Positions 18,055 to 26,906 are shown, numbered from the stretch's first letter. The stretch: 64,000 nucleotides of DNA from Candidatus Amulumruptor caecigallinarius (GCA_944321825.1 CALUMU010000001.1:248001-312000); one strand, 5' to 3'. Made by a program: numbers and translations. Notes: a model not told the origin generated them from the sequence alone.

Positions 18055-18834
18055 TCATTTTATTCGGTCGAGTAGTTTTGTTTTTATTAAATGTCGTGCG
18101 CTTATAGGTAGCATCGCCACGAGAGGGATGGTTATGCGGTTGAGCAATCCGTTGATATACTGCGATTTGCGGCGCATACAGCGATGCAAGGCATTACGCA
18201 CGAATTTCTCTGGGGTGGCAAGCGCACCGACGCGGACACCGAGGCGTTGCAGATTGCGTGGCAGTCCGAACAGGTCGGTAGCTATGCCTCCGGGGCAGGC
18301 TACCGTTACCGTCACGCCGCTGCCGCGCAGTTCCACATTGAGAGCTCGTGAAAACACCCTGATGTAGGCTTTGGTGGCTGCGTACAGAGCTATGCCCGGC
18401 ATTGGCATCCAGCATGACATCGACGACATGTTGAGGATGCAGCCTCCGCCCGTTTGCACCATCCGTGCCGCCATCAGTCGTGACAAGTGGGTCACGACTC
18501 GCATGTGCAGGTCTATGTAAGTGTTGATGCGCTCACGGCTTAGGTCGTTGACAGCCTTGAAGTCGAAGATACCGGCATTGTTTATCAGCAGGTCGGGAGT
18601 TAGTAATGCCGCATCAAGGTGTTGCATAATCTTATGGGGTGCATCCGGTTCTGTAAGGTCAAGGCGCAACGTGTGTATATCCACATCGACAGCCGACAGG
18701 ACGCAGTCGTTGCGGTCGATGAGCAGCAGCGAGCAGCCGTCGGCAGCCAATGCCTCTGCAAAACAGCGTCCTATGCCCGATGCCGCCCCGGTGATGACGG
18801 CAAGTCGCCACGGATATGTTCGTTTGGATGTCAT
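18055..18834 (-). CDS. Short-chain dehydrogenase, candidate 3-beta-hydroxysteroid dehydrogenase
   Basis: A 259-residue SDR with T-G-A-A-S-G-I-G (15-22), N-N-A-G (85-88), Ser137/138 and Y-A-A-T-K (Tyr151, Lys155). Asp40 at the end of the second strand favours NAD(H). Its start overlaps the flavoenzyme stop by 4 bases (ATGA), showing co-translation. In published Bacteroidales clusters an SDR beside 5-alpha- and 5-beta-reductase genes acts as 3-beta-HSDH on oxo-bile acids. This gene fills that position, but sequence alone does not fix substrate or stereochemistry. Confidence 0.82.
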   Translation of the reverse strand: MTSKRTYPWRLAVITGAASGIGRCFAEALAADGCSLLLIDRNDCVLSAVDVDIHTLRLDLTEPDAPHKIMQHLDAALLTPDLLINNAGIFDFKAVNDLSRERINTYIDLHMRVVTHLSRLMAARMVQTGGGCILNMSSMSCWMPMPGIALYAATKAYIRVFSRALNVELRGSGVTVTVACPGGIATDLFGLPRNLQRLGVRVGALATPEKFVRNALHRCMRRKSQYINGLLNRITIPLVAMLPISARHLIKTKLLDRIK

Positions 18835-20078
18835 ACTGATGGATAGCGACGTTTAAGACGGTCGAGTTCGCGGATGAGCGGTTTAGGTATGTCGTCGACG
18901 CAGTGGTGACACGCCATTTCGCGTGAATACATCCGCGCTATGCAGTAATTCACGTGGTCGCACCCTGCCGTTTCCTCTCCTGCTGCCATACGGTTGACGA
19001 AGTCGGGACGGCGCAGCAGGGCGCGTCCCATCTGCACAAATTCAAACTCTTCGTCAAGGACTTTCTCGATGCTTGAGCGTGTGCTGCATCCTCCCACGTA
19101 GACCAGCGGCAGCTTCAGCTCCTTGCGAAACAGACGTGCGTCGTCAAGAAAATATGTCTCGGTATAGGGTACGGTCGGCACCATCATCTTGCCGAACCAC
19201 CTCACTCCCCAGCGCAGCCACCATGGATGCATGTAGTGGCTCATGGAACGGATGGGCATCGGTCCGCGCATGACATACATCGGGGCTTTGCTGACGAACC
19301 CCCCTGACAGCACCAATGCGTCAGCTCCGAGCTGCTCCAATTCGCGGGCTATCACCAACGCCTCATCTATCTCTATGCCCCCCTTGAATCCGTCACGCAT
19401 GTTGGTCTTGACGAGGATGCCGATTTTGTCGTCGGCTGCACGAGTCACCTCTTCCATGCACATACGCATAAACCGCATACGGCGGTCGAGCGAACCGCCG
19501 TAGCTGTCACGGCGGCGGTTGGTGTATGGCGAAAGAAACTGGCTGATGAGATAGCCGTGTCCGGCATGTATCTCCACGCAGTCCATGCCGGAGTCGATGG
19601 CCATGCGCACGGCATCGCCAAACGAGCGGGCGAGTCCGGGCAGTTCGTCGGCACGGAGGGCGCGTACAGGACTGTAACTGTAGAGGTTATAACCTCCAGA
19701 TGCCGATACCGGGGTTTCGCCGGCTGTGCTTTTGTGCGACATGTTGCCGCAGTGGCCTATCTGTATGGATGCCTTGGCTCCGTGGAAGTGTATGGCATCA
19801 GTGATGCGCCGGAGGTCGGGGATGACTTCGGGGCGCAGCAGCAGTTGCGTGTCAAACGACACACCGCTGCGAGTGGCAGAAGCATAGGCAAGCGTGGTCA
19901 TGCCTACACCTCCACGTGCCACGCTCTCATGGTAGTCAAGGAGCATCTGTGAAGGTGAATTGCCGGGGCACATGCCCTCGAAAGCGGCAGAGCGGATAGT
20001 GCGGTTGCGCAGTGTCACCGGGCCTATCTTGGCCGGTGTGAACAATAGTGAGCCGGGGTATCGGTCGGTGTCGGTCAT
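18831..20078 (-). CDS. Old Yellow Enzyme family flavin reductase, candidate 5-beta-reductase
   Basis: A 415-residue FMN TIM-barrel. Family marks are the opening T-P-A-K-I-G-P-V-T-L-R-N-R (14-26), H-A-G-H-G-Y-L-I-S-Q-F-L-S-P near 169-182, and N-x-R-x-D-x-Y-G-G-S near 185-194. It ends after a Cys-rich tail (C-x5-C-x10-C-x2-C, about 376-395) that could bind an Fe-S cluster, and lacks the NADH-binding domains of longer 2,4-dienoyl-CoA reductases. Such enzymes reduce enone double bonds. Beside a 5-alpha-reductase and an SDR it matches the 5-beta-reductase slot of known bile-acid clusters. Confidence 0.85.
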   Translation of the reverse strand: MTDTDRYPGSLLFTPAKIGPVTLRNRTIRSAAFEGMCPGNSPSQMLLDYHESVARGGVGMTTLAYASATRSGVSFDTQLLLRPEVIPDLRRITDAIHFHGAKASIQIGHCGNMSHKSTAGETPVSASGGYNLYSYSPVRALRADELPGLARSFGDAVRMAIDSGMDCVEIHAGHGYLISQFLSPYTNRRRDSYGGSLDRRMRFMRMCMEEVTRAADDKIGILVKTNMRDGFKGGIEIDEALVIARELEQLGADALVLSGGFVSKAPMYVMRGPMPIRSMSHYMHPWWLRWGVRWFGKMMVPTVPYTETYFLDDARLFRKELKLPLVYVGGCSTRSSIEKVLDEEFEFVQMGRALLRRPDFVNRMAAGEETAGCDHVNYCIARMYSREMACHHCVDDIPKPLIRELDRLKRRYPSV

Positions 20079-20087
20079 GCGGAAAAA

Positions 20088-20876
20088 TCAATAAATGAAT
20101 GGAATGATGTGGCGGCGATGCAGTTTGGTATATGCATCGCCGAACTCGGTCTCATAGCGGCGGCTGAGGTCGCGGGCGCGAGGAGCAAGATTGGCAAACG
20201 TCCATAGCGCGAATACCGCGCCAGCCCATGACCACGTCAGTATGGCGAAGCCTGTCCACTCGACAAATTCGCCGAAATAGTTGGCAGATGTCACGTAGCG
20301 GAACATACCCCCCTTGGGTATGTAATGTGCCGTGTCGCCGGGACGGCGGAGATGGCGTATGATATGGTCGCTGTGGAGATTGATGGCCATGCCGGCAATG
20401 AACAGAGTCGTGCCGGCTATCATCTGCCATGACCATAGCCATGACAGCGGATAGCGGTCGGCTGGGCTCACATATAATATCCATCCGCCCTGCATTAGGG
20501 CGTTGAGGGTATTGAATACCATGCCCATGGCTATTATTGCAATCGGCATGGGTGAGCTGCGGCGTATCAGCAGTGGGAAGATGAATGAGCGTTGCAGATA
20601 GTGGATCTGGAATAGGGTAAACATCACCAACGGGGCGGTGTCGAACCTGCGCGATGAATACCACCAGAGCATACACATCACGATGAATACGGGAGCTTCC
20701 ATCACTATCCACCCGATGCGATTAGGTATGCACGGACCCCAGTGTCTGCCGCGCATCATCCCATAACCGGCTGTGACGAAATGCAAAGCGACGAACACGA
20801 CTGCGGCAGTCACGGCCATGGCCGTCAGGAAAGTATTGAAATAGTCCGGGTCGAACAGGGCAAGGCTGTGTGACAT
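20088..20876 (-). CDS. 3-oxo-5-alpha-steroid 4-dehydrogenase (steroid 5-alpha-reductase) family membrane protein
   Basis: 262 residues with about six to seven membrane helices and the SRD5A signature set: G-W-I-V-M-E-A-P near 54-61, R-S-F-I-F-P near 96-101, H-S-D-H-I-I-R near 169-175, Y-I-P-K-G-G-M-F-R-Y-V-T-S-A-N-Y-F-G-E near 185-203, and the C-terminal H-R-R-H-I-I-P-F. These enzymes reduce the delta-4 bond of 3-oxo steroids to the 5-alpha product with NADPH. It is first in the minus-strand operon; the flavoenzyme gene starts 9 bases after its stop. The start codon abuts the second 194-bp repeat. Confidence 0.9.
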   Translation of the reverse strand: MSHSLALFDPDYFNTFLTAMAVTAAVVFVALHFVTAGYGMMRGRHWGPCIPNRIGWIVMEAPVFIVMCMLWWYSSRRFDTAPLVMFTLFQIHYLQRSFIFPLLIRRSSPMPIAIIAMGMVFNTLNALMQGGWILYVSPADRYPLSWLWSWQMIAGTTLFIAGMAINLHSDHIIRHLRRPGDTAHYIPKGGMFRYVTSANYFGEFVEWTGFAILTWSWAGAVFALWTFANLAPRARDLSRRYETEFGDAYTKLHRRHIIPFIY

Positions 20877-21069
20877 AAGTAGCTCACAAAAATTAGTTTA
20901 TATTAAATTTTTCAAGTAACCCTGCGGGCTTGCATATCCTTACTCGTCTTTCCAGCTGATTTTTAACTCTCACTCAGTCGTATAGCTCACTAAACTCCAT
21001 CGCTCGACTTAAAAATCACCTCGAAAATCCTTCACAATTATATGCAAGGTAATTTTTGCGAGTTACTTA
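20876..21069. repeat. 194-bp MITE-like element, copy 2
   Basis: Same length and orientation as the copy at 17855-18048, with matching terminal inverted repeats (outer ends TAAGTAGCT and AGTTACTTA). Base differences are scattered, with no indels over the full length as far as I can align by eye. It begins on the last base of the 5-alpha-reductase start codon and occupies the gap before rfbC, so the operon's 5' leader is element sequence. Confidence 0.8.
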
Positions 21070-21107
21070 GAGCTGGAATATTTTGCTTTTACGCAAATGT
21101 AATAAAA

Positions 21108-21139
21108 ATTGCGTGGATAGCGATAAATGGCTAAATTTG
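21108..21139 (+). promoter_or_regulatory. Promoter for the rfbC-rpoN run
   Basis: TAAATTTG (21132-21139) is an exact -7 match. ATTG (21108-21111) is a one-mismatch -33 element at a 20-base gap. The rfbC start follows 43 bases later. Confidence 0.6.
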
Positions 21140-21182
21140 CCAATACATAATTATGGATTTAAGTTGTAAATGATTATAGTAT

Positions 21183-21728
21183 ATGAACTTTATTGAGACT
21201 GAAATTAAAGGCGTGTGGATTGTCGAGCCCAAGCGTTTCGGCGATGCTCGCGGTTATTTCATGGAATCGTTCAAATTAGAGGAGTTCCGCAAACATGTGG
21301 GAGACATCCACTTCGTGCAGGACAACGAGTCGATGTCGACACGCGGAGTACTCCGTGGTCTGCATTTCCAGAAAGGAGAATTCAGTCAGGCGAAGCTCGT
21401 GCGTGTCAGCCGTGGCGCGGTGCTCGATGTCGCTGTGGATTTGCGTGGCGGCAGTCCGACATACGGCAAGTATGTGGCTGTGGAACTCAGTCAGGACAAT
21501 GCCCGCCAGCTCTTCATACCACGAGGAATGGCTCATGGTTTCTTGGTGTTGAGTGATGAGGCCCAGTTCCAGTACAAAGTAGATAACGTATATGCTCCCC
21601 AGTCAGAAGCCACACTGCGTTTCGACGACGAAACCGTAGGTGTCAACTGGCCTATACCGCGTGAGGAGATGCTCCTGAGCCCCAAAGACCTCAAGGGTCT
21701 GTCGCTCGGAGAGGTAACGCCATTTTGA
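21183..21728 (+). CDS. rfbC: dTDP-4-dehydrorhamnose 3,5-epimerase
   Basis: A 181-residue RmlC cupin: D-A-R-G-Y-F-M-E-S-F near 21-30, L-R-G-L-H-F-Q (56-62) with the catalytic His, and P-R-G-M-A-H-G-F-L-V-L near 112-122. It epimerises C3 and C5 of dTDP-4-keto-6-deoxyglucose in dTDP-rhamnose synthesis for surface polysaccharide. It stands apart from rfbA, B and D and is followed after 7 bases by rpoN. Confidence 0.95.
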   Translation: MNFIETEIKGVWIVEPKRFGDARGYFMESFKLEEFRKHVGDIHFVQDNESMSTRGVLRGLHFQKGEFSQAKLVRVSRGAVLDVAVDLRGGSPTYGKYVAVELSQDNARQLFIPRGMAHGFLVLSDEAQFQYKVDNVYAPQSEATLRFDDETVGVNWPIPREEMLLSPKDLKGLSLGEVTPF

Positions 21729-21735
21729 GTAGACA

Positions 21736-23136
21736 TTGTCTGATAAAACCGACATAACACTGCGGACGGAGCTGGGGCAGCGGTTGTCCCAGCGGTTGTC
21801 GCCTGTGCAGTTGCGACTTGGCCGTCTGCTTGAAATGACAGCCAACGAGGTGGAGGACGAGGTACGCGCAGCTGTCGATGAAAACCCTGCCATAGAGGTC
21901 GTGGAGGCTCCCGAACCAGCCCCGGTTTATGAACCTGACCGGCTCATCCCACGCTATACCTCCGGAAGCTATGCTGACGGTGAATATACTCCGTGGGAGA
22001 CATTGCAGGAAACCCATGTAGCCACCCTTCAGGAGCAGCTCGCAGAACAGCTCCAAGAGCTTGAACTTTCAGACAGCGACAGGGAGATAGCGCGGTACAT
22101 AATCGGGAACATAGATGACAACGGTTATCTTACCCGGGCTGTCGGAGCCATAGCGTCGGACCTGATGGTGCAGACGGGCGAAGATGTCGTCGAGTCTTCT
22201 GTTGAGCGGATGATTGATGTCATCCAGCATCTGGAACCTGCCGGAGTGGGTGCGCGCGATTTGCGTGAGTGCCTGCTGCTGCAGCTTAATCGGCGCATAG
22301 AAGGCAATCCCTCATCCGTAGCGTCGAGAAATGCCCTCTCCATAGTGTCGGATTACTATGACGAGCTGGCGCTGATGCACCTTGACCGCATAGCCTCGCG
22401 CATGAAACTATCAGACGAAGCGATGCGGGATGCTTTAGGCCAGATACGGTCACTCAATCCCAAGCCTGGCGCCGGGGTGGCTGCTCCTGGGTATACGGAG
22501 CGTGCCAATGTCGTGTCGCCCGATTTCATAGTGGAAAATGACGGTAACCGCCTGACGGTGTCAGTTCCTAATCGGTTGCCCGAACTGGCTGTAGCCGAGT
22601 CGTTCGCGATAGACGATGCCGAGCCGATGACACCCGCCCGACGCAAAGATGCTGCCGCCATGGCTCCTTACCGCGACGAGGCGGAGACTCTGATAACTGC
22701 GTTGAAGATGCGGCAGGACACCCTTTTGTCGGTGATGAAAGCCATCGTCGGCCTGCAGAAAGCCTTTTTCCTGTCGGGAGATACGCTGGATTTGCGTCCG
22801 ATGTTGCTTAAAGATGTCGCAGCCCTGACAGGCTACGATATCAGCACGGTGTCACGTGCCACCAACGGCAAGTATGTCGCAGCCCCCACAGGCATCTATC
22901 CGCTGAAAATGCTTTTTAATGACCGTGTTACGGATGACTCTGACGCCACAGCCCACGAAATCATGGCGGCTCTGCGTGAATTGATAGAAAGCGAGGATGC
23001 CCGCAGGCCTCTGAGCGATGACGCGATAGCCGATGCCCTTGCAGCTAAAGGATTCAACATCGCCCGGCGCACCGTGACCAAATACCGCGAACGTATGGGA
23101 ATCCCTACTTCGCGTTTACGTCGCGGCCTGTCGTGA
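21736..23136 (+). CDS. rpoN: RNA polymerase sigma-54 factor
   Basis: 466 residues. The N-terminal region I is Gln/Leu-rich (Q-R-L-S-Q-R-L-S-P-V-Q), followed by the acidic region. The core-binding and HTH parts include D-I-S-T-V-S-R-A-T-N-G-K-Y. The RpoN box reads A-R-R-T-V-T-K-Y-R-E-R near 447-457. The frame has an in-frame TAG just upstream and no suitable ATG, so TTG at 21736 is the likely start, 7 bases after rfbC. It directs transcription from -24/-12 promoters with AAA+ activators. Confidence 0.94.
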   Translation: MSDKTDITLRTELGQRLSQRLSPVQLRLGRLLEMTANEVEDEVRAAVDENPAIEVVEAPEPAPVYEPDRLIPRYTSGSYADGEYTPWETLQETHVATLQEQLAEQLQELELSDSDREIARYIIGNIDDNGYLTRAVGAIASDLMVQTGEDVVESSVERMIDVIQHLEPAGVGARDLRECLLLQLNRRIEGNPSSVASRNALSIVSDYYDELALMHLDRIASRMKLSDEAMRDALGQIRSLNPKPGAGVAAPGYTERANVVSPDFIVENDGNRLTVSVPNRLPELAVAESFAIDDAEPMTPARRKDAAAMAPYRDEAETLITALKMRQDTLLSVMKAIVGLQKAFFLSGDTLDLRPMLLKDVAALTGYDISTVSRATNGKYVAAPTGIYPLKMLFNDRVTDDSDATAHEIMAALRELIESEDARRPLSDDAIADALAAKGFNIARRTVTKYRERMGIPTSRLRRGLS

Positions 23137-23169
23137 CGCGATTATAACACTCACCATATACTTCACATT

Positions 23170-23781
23170 ATGAACAAATTCTTTTTGGCAGTGTCGACGG
23201 TGTTCAGTCCGTTGCTTGTGACGACTTACGGTGTAATCTTGGCGATGTCGCTGACTTTCCTTGCGGTGCTGCCGGCCACCACCCGATTGCTTACTGTCGG
23301 TATGCTGTTTTTCATGACGGCAGTCATCCCGGCCGTGTCGATTATGGTGATGAAACGTCTTGGCATGGTGAGTGACCATTCGTTGAGTGAACGCAGCGAA
23401 CGCACTCCGGCTTATCTCATCAGCGCGGTGTGTTATATAGCTGCCGCGATTTACCTTATGAAAGTCCATTCGCCTGATTGGTTGTGGCTGTTTGTTGCCG
23501 GAGGGTTGTTGTCGTTGGTCATCAACGTGGTAATCACGCGATGGTGGAAGATAAGTGCGCATATGACAGCCATGGGCGGGCTGGTAGCCTTGCTGTTCCG
23601 TTTCCAGCTATCGTATATAGCCATATATGATATGCAGTGGTGGATTATCGGTGCGATAGTTTTGACCGGCATTGTCGGGTCGGCACGTATATACCGCGAG
23701 CGTCATGACCTGTGGCAGGTGCTTGCAGGCACGGCTTGCGGATTTGTCTGCGTGTTTTTCATCACTATGATACATGGATAA
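23170..23781 (+). CDS. PAP2-like membrane phosphatase family protein
   Basis: A 203-residue protein with about six membrane helices. The late part carries a PAP2-type pattern: S-A-H-M near 130, then S-A-R-I-Y-R-E-R-H-D-L-W-Q-V-L-A-G near 176-192, whose Arg and His match the third PAP2 motif. The first PAP2 motif (KxxxxxxRP) is not clear (S-E-R-S-E-R-T-P near 74-81 could be a variant). Likely acts on lipid phosphates such as undecaprenyl or phosphatidylglycerol phosphates, but activity is uncertain. Confidence 0.72.
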   Translation: MNKFFLAVSTVFSPLLVTTYGVILAMSLTFLAVLPATTRLLTVGMLFFMTAVIPAVSIMVMKRLGMVSDHSLSERSERTPAYLISAVCYIAAAIYLMKVHSPDWLWLFVAGGLLSLVINVVITRWWKISAHMTAMGGLVALLFRFQLSYIAIYDMQWWIIGAIVLTGIVGSARIYRERHDLWQVLAGTACGFVCVFFITMIHG

Positions 23782-23801
23782 TTATTAAATATAGATACAT
23801 A

Positions 23802-24308
23802 ATGAAGCCAATAGTCAGTATTATCATGGGGAGTACTTCCGATCTTCCCATCATGGAGAAAGCAGCCAAATTTCTCAACGATATGCAGATACCGTTTGAG
23901 ATGAATGCCCTTTCGGCTCACCGCACACCTGCGGCTGTCGAAAAATTTGCTTACGAGGCCAAAGACCGAGGCATAAAGGTGATTATAGCCGCCGCCGGTA
24001 TGGCCGCCGCGCTTCCCGGTGTTATCGCAGCCATGACACCACTGCCTGTAATAGGTGTGCCTATCAATTCCACCCTTGACGGACGTGATGCCCTTTACAG
24101 CATAGTCCAGATGCCTCCGGGTGTGTCTGTCGCTACCATGGGCATCAACGGTGCCATGAATGCAGCCATTATGGCAACACAGATAATAGCCCTCAGCGAT
24201 GCAGAGGTGGCTGGACGTTTCGATGTGTACCGCAGTGGACTCGCATCCAAGATAGAAAAAGCTAATGCGAGCCTTGCCGAGGTGCATTACGAATTCAAGA
24301 CCAACTGA
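23802..24308 (+). CDS. purE: N5-carboxyaminoimidazole ribonucleotide mutase
   Basis: 168 residues, class I PurE. It moves the carboxyl group of N5-CAIR to CAIR in purine synthesis. M-G-S-T-S-D-L-P-I-M (9-18) and S-A-H-R-T-P (about 40-45) are the substrate-binding motifs, and A-A-A-G-M-A-A-A-L-P-G follows. The frame is open from 23712, but that would overlap the previous gene by 70 bases. The ATG at 23802 places the G-S-T-S-D motif at the usual distance. Confidence 0.95.
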   Translation: MKPIVSIIMGSTSDLPIMEKAAKFLNDMQIPFEMNALSAHRTPAAVEKFAYEAKDRGIKVIIAAAGMAAALPGVIAAMTPLPVIGVPINSTLDGRDALYSIVQMPPGVSVATMGINGAMNAAIMATQIIALSDAEVAGRFDVYRSGLASKIEKANASLAEVHYEFKTN

Positions 24309-24354
24309 TAAGTAACTCACCCCAATAATACATAATATAAACATCATTTCTGAC

Positions 24355-25794
24355 ATGCAACGGCGCAAAACCATCTCCGTCAGGGTCGGCAATGTCAACA
24401 TAGGCAGCGACCACCCGATAGCTCTCCAGTCCATGACATCTACATCAACCATGGATACGGATGGCAGTGTGAACCAGATACTCCGCATTGTGGCCGCCGG
24501 GGCCGACATCGTCAGGCTGACCGCTCAGGGCGAGCGTGAAGCCGTCAACCTTGAGGAGATCCGCCGGCGTGTCAGGGAGCAGGGGGTAGACGTGCCTTTG
24601 GTGGCTGATATACACTTCAACCCTAAAGCGGCTTTCGCCGCTGCATCGAGGGTGGAAAAAGTCCGTATCAATCCTGGTAATTTCGTCGATCCCGGACGCA
24701 CGTTCAAGAAGCTTGAATACACTGATGAGGAGTATGCCAAGGAACTCGTGCGCATCGACGAGGCATTGACACCGTTTATCGAACTGTGCCGGCAGCACGG
24801 CACAGCTATCCGCATAGGTGTCAACCACGGTTCGCTTTCCGACCGTATCATGAGCCGGTATGGCGACACTCCCGAGGGGATGGTGGAAAGTGCTATGGAG
24901 TTTCTTAGGGTTATGGTCAAGAGAAACTTCAATGATGTGGTCATTTCTGTCAAAGCCAGCAATGTGCTTGTGATGACCCGTACAGTCAGGCTGCTTGTTG
25001 AAGCCATGGACAAAGAGGATATGCACTTCCCTCTGCATCTCGGTGTCACAGAGGCCGGTGACGGCGAGGACGGACGTGTGAAAAGCGCGGTAGGCATAGG
25101 CTCATTGCTCCTTGACGGCATCGGTGACACTATAAGGGTGTCTCTCAGTGAGGAGCCGGAGGCGGAGATACCTGTGGCAAAAATGCTCGTCGATTATATA
25201 GCTTCCGACCCTGTGAGATTGTCGGCTCCGAAGCGTCAGAGGTCGATACCGGCGGTTGTAGGGCTGGATATGGCGGTCGATGAGGCTTCGTTGATTTCTG
25301 ACAGGGTGCTGTCGGTCGACTACCACGGTTTTACCCCCGACGAGGTGACTGTACGCGCTGCAGTAGACCTCGGTGCGCCTTTATTGAGAGGCGAGGGTGA
25401 TGCCGTCAGCATCACGGTCGATTGCCTGACACCTCAGCAGTGCCACAATCTTGCATTGTCGATACTCCAGGCGACCCGTCTGCGTTTTTCCAAGACCGAA
25501 TACATAGCATGTCCGAGCTGTGGGCGCACCCTGTTTGACCTCCAGTCGACACTTCGCGACATCAAGGCGGCAACATCGCATCTCAAACATCTGAAGATAG
25601 GGGTCATGGGTTGTATAGTCAACGGCCCCGGAGAGATGGCGGATGCCGACTATGGATATGTGGGTGCTTCGGCAGGGCATATCACCCTGTATAAAGGCAA
25701 AACGCCGGTAGAAAAGAACATATCCCAGGAGGAAGCCATACCCCGTCTGATAGAACTGCTCAAACGCGAAGGCCAATGGGTTGAGCCTAAATGA
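24355..25794 (+). CDS. ispG: (E)-4-hydroxy-3-methylbut-2-enyl-diphosphate synthase (IspG/GcpE)
   Basis: Converts MEcPP to HMBPP in the MEP isoprenoid pathway with a 4Fe-4S cluster. I-A-L-Q-S-M-T-S-T (22-30) and R-I-N-P-G-N mark the TIM barrel. The C-terminal cluster domain has C-P-S-C-G-R-T-L near 383-390 and G-C-I-V-N-G-P-G-E near 420-428. At 479 residues it is longer than E. coli IspG (372) but shorter than the roughly 600-residue form with a large insert that many Bacteroidetes and plants have. The extra residues lie between the two domains. Confidence 0.95.
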   Translation: MQRRKTISVRVGNVNIGSDHPIALQSMTSTSTMDTDGSVNQILRIVAAGADIVRLTAQGEREAVNLEEIRRRVREQGVDVPLVADIHFNPKAAFAAASRVEKVRINPGNFVDPGRTFKKLEYTDEEYAKELVRIDEALTPFIELCRQHGTAIRIGVNHGSLSDRIMSRYGDTPEGMVESAMEFLRVMVKRNFNDVVISVKASNVLVMTRTVRLLVEAMDKEDMHFPLHLGVTEAGDGEDGRVKSAVGIGSLLLDGIGDTIRVSLSEEPEAEIPVAKMLVDYIASDPVRLSAPKRQRSIPAVVGLDMAVDEASLISDRVLSVDYHGFTPDEVTVRAAVDLGAPLLRGEGDAVSITVDCLTPQQCHNLALSILQATRLRFSKTEYIACPSCGRTLFDLQSTLRDIKAATSHLKHLKIGVMGCIVNGPGEMADADYGYVGASAGHITLYKGKTPVEKNISQEEAIPRLIELLKREGQWVEPK

Positions 25795-25816
25795 TTTAAA
25801 CAGTATCATTGGTGTC

Positions 25817-26764
25817 ATGTCGGAGACTCGTGATTTTACCGCTCTTGATGAGAGGATGATGCGCCGGGCTATACAGCTTGCATACAATGGCCGCATGGAT
25901 GTGTCGCCTAATCCTATGGTGGGATGCGTCATAGCTGTCGGTGACAGGATAATAGGGGAGGGCTACCACCGGCGGTGCGGAGAGGGTCACGCCGAGGTCA
26001 ATGCGGTCGCCTCTGTTACAGATGCCGCGTTGCTACGCGAGGCTACCGCCTATGTGACATTGGAGCCGTGCAGCCATTACGGCAAGACACCTCCGTGTGC
26101 GCAGCTGCTGATTGACCGGGGGTTGAAGAGGGTCGTGATAGGTTCTGGCGACCCCAACGTTAAGGTCAATGGTCGCGGAGTGGCCATGTTGCGCGAGGCT
26201 GGCATAGAAGTGGTGACAGGAGTGCTTGAAGATGATTGTCGGGCGATTAATTCCCATTTCATGACTGCATTTTCCCATAACCGTCCATACGTGATGCTCA
26301 AATGGGCACAGAGTACGGATGGCTTCATGGATGTAGCCCGGACTGCGTCGGATACACCGTATCTGTTTTCAACGCCCCTTAACAGGGCTATAGTGCACAG
26401 ACTGAGAGCCACGCATGACGGCATCATGGTAGGCAGGCGTACTGCGGAGCTTGACCGGCCTGCGTTGACAGTAAGGTATTGGGCGGGGCGCAATCCTCGT
26501 AAAATCATCGCTGACGGCAACGAGAGTGTTCCTGATCTGTTAGCCGGATTACGCTCCGAAGGGATTACTTCCCTGCTTGTAGAGGGTGGGGCGACATTGC
26601 TCTCAGCCTTTATCGGCAGCGGTATGTGGGATGAGGCCAGAGTCGAAGTTGCGCCAGTCATTCTTGGCGATATGGGCAGAGCCAAAGCCCCGGTCATGCA
26701 GGTGCTGCCTGAGTCGTATGTAACGGTAGACGGTAATAAGGTGTTTATTTACAGAAATATATAG
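25817..26764 (+). CDS. ribD: Riboflavin biosynthesis deaminase/reductase RibD
   Basis: Two riboflavin steps are fused. The N-terminal deaminase zinc site is H-A-E-V-N-A, then P-C-S-H-Y-G-K-T-P-P-C. The C-terminal reductase includes K-W-A-Q-S-T-D-G and V-G-R-R-T. The frame is open from an ATG at 25781 that overlaps the ispG end by 14 bases. I prefer the ATG at 25817, which leaves only ten residues before the conserved D-E-R-M-M-R-R start. The protein is about 315 residues, slightly shorter than the usual 360. Pathway partner of ribBA. Confidence 0.93.
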   Translation: MSETRDFTALDERMMRRAIQLAYNGRMDVSPNPMVGCVIAVGDRIIGEGYHRRCGEGHAEVNAVASVTDAALLREATAYVTLEPCSHYGKTPPCAQLLIDRGLKRVVIGSGDPNVKVNGRGVAMLREAGIEVVTGVLEDDCRAINSHFMTAFSHNRPYVMLKWAQSTDGFMDVARTASDTPYLFSTPLNRAIVHRLRATHDGIMVGRRTAELDRPALTVRYWAGRNPRKIIADGNESVPDLLAGLRSEGITSLLVEGGATLLSAFIGSGMWDEARVEVAPVILGDMGRAKAPVMQVLPESYVTVDGNKVFIYRNI

Positions 26765-26898
26765 GACGTGTCAGTTTCTGTCAGGAATAGTGGTTGGGGA
26801 TGTCTGACAGTGTCCTTTGAGGATTCGGATGTGTGTTAAAAATCATATAAAAACATGCAATCTTTATCCTGTGTCCGGTATCGTTAAGAAATTGTTGT

Positions 26899-26906
26899 TA
26901 ACTTTG
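26899..26906 (+). promoter_or_regulatory. -7 promoter element for the DUF6242 gene block
   Basis: TAACTTTG is an exact TAnnTTTG match 35 bases before the start codon. I see no convincing -33 TTTG at the right distance. Confidence 0.4.
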
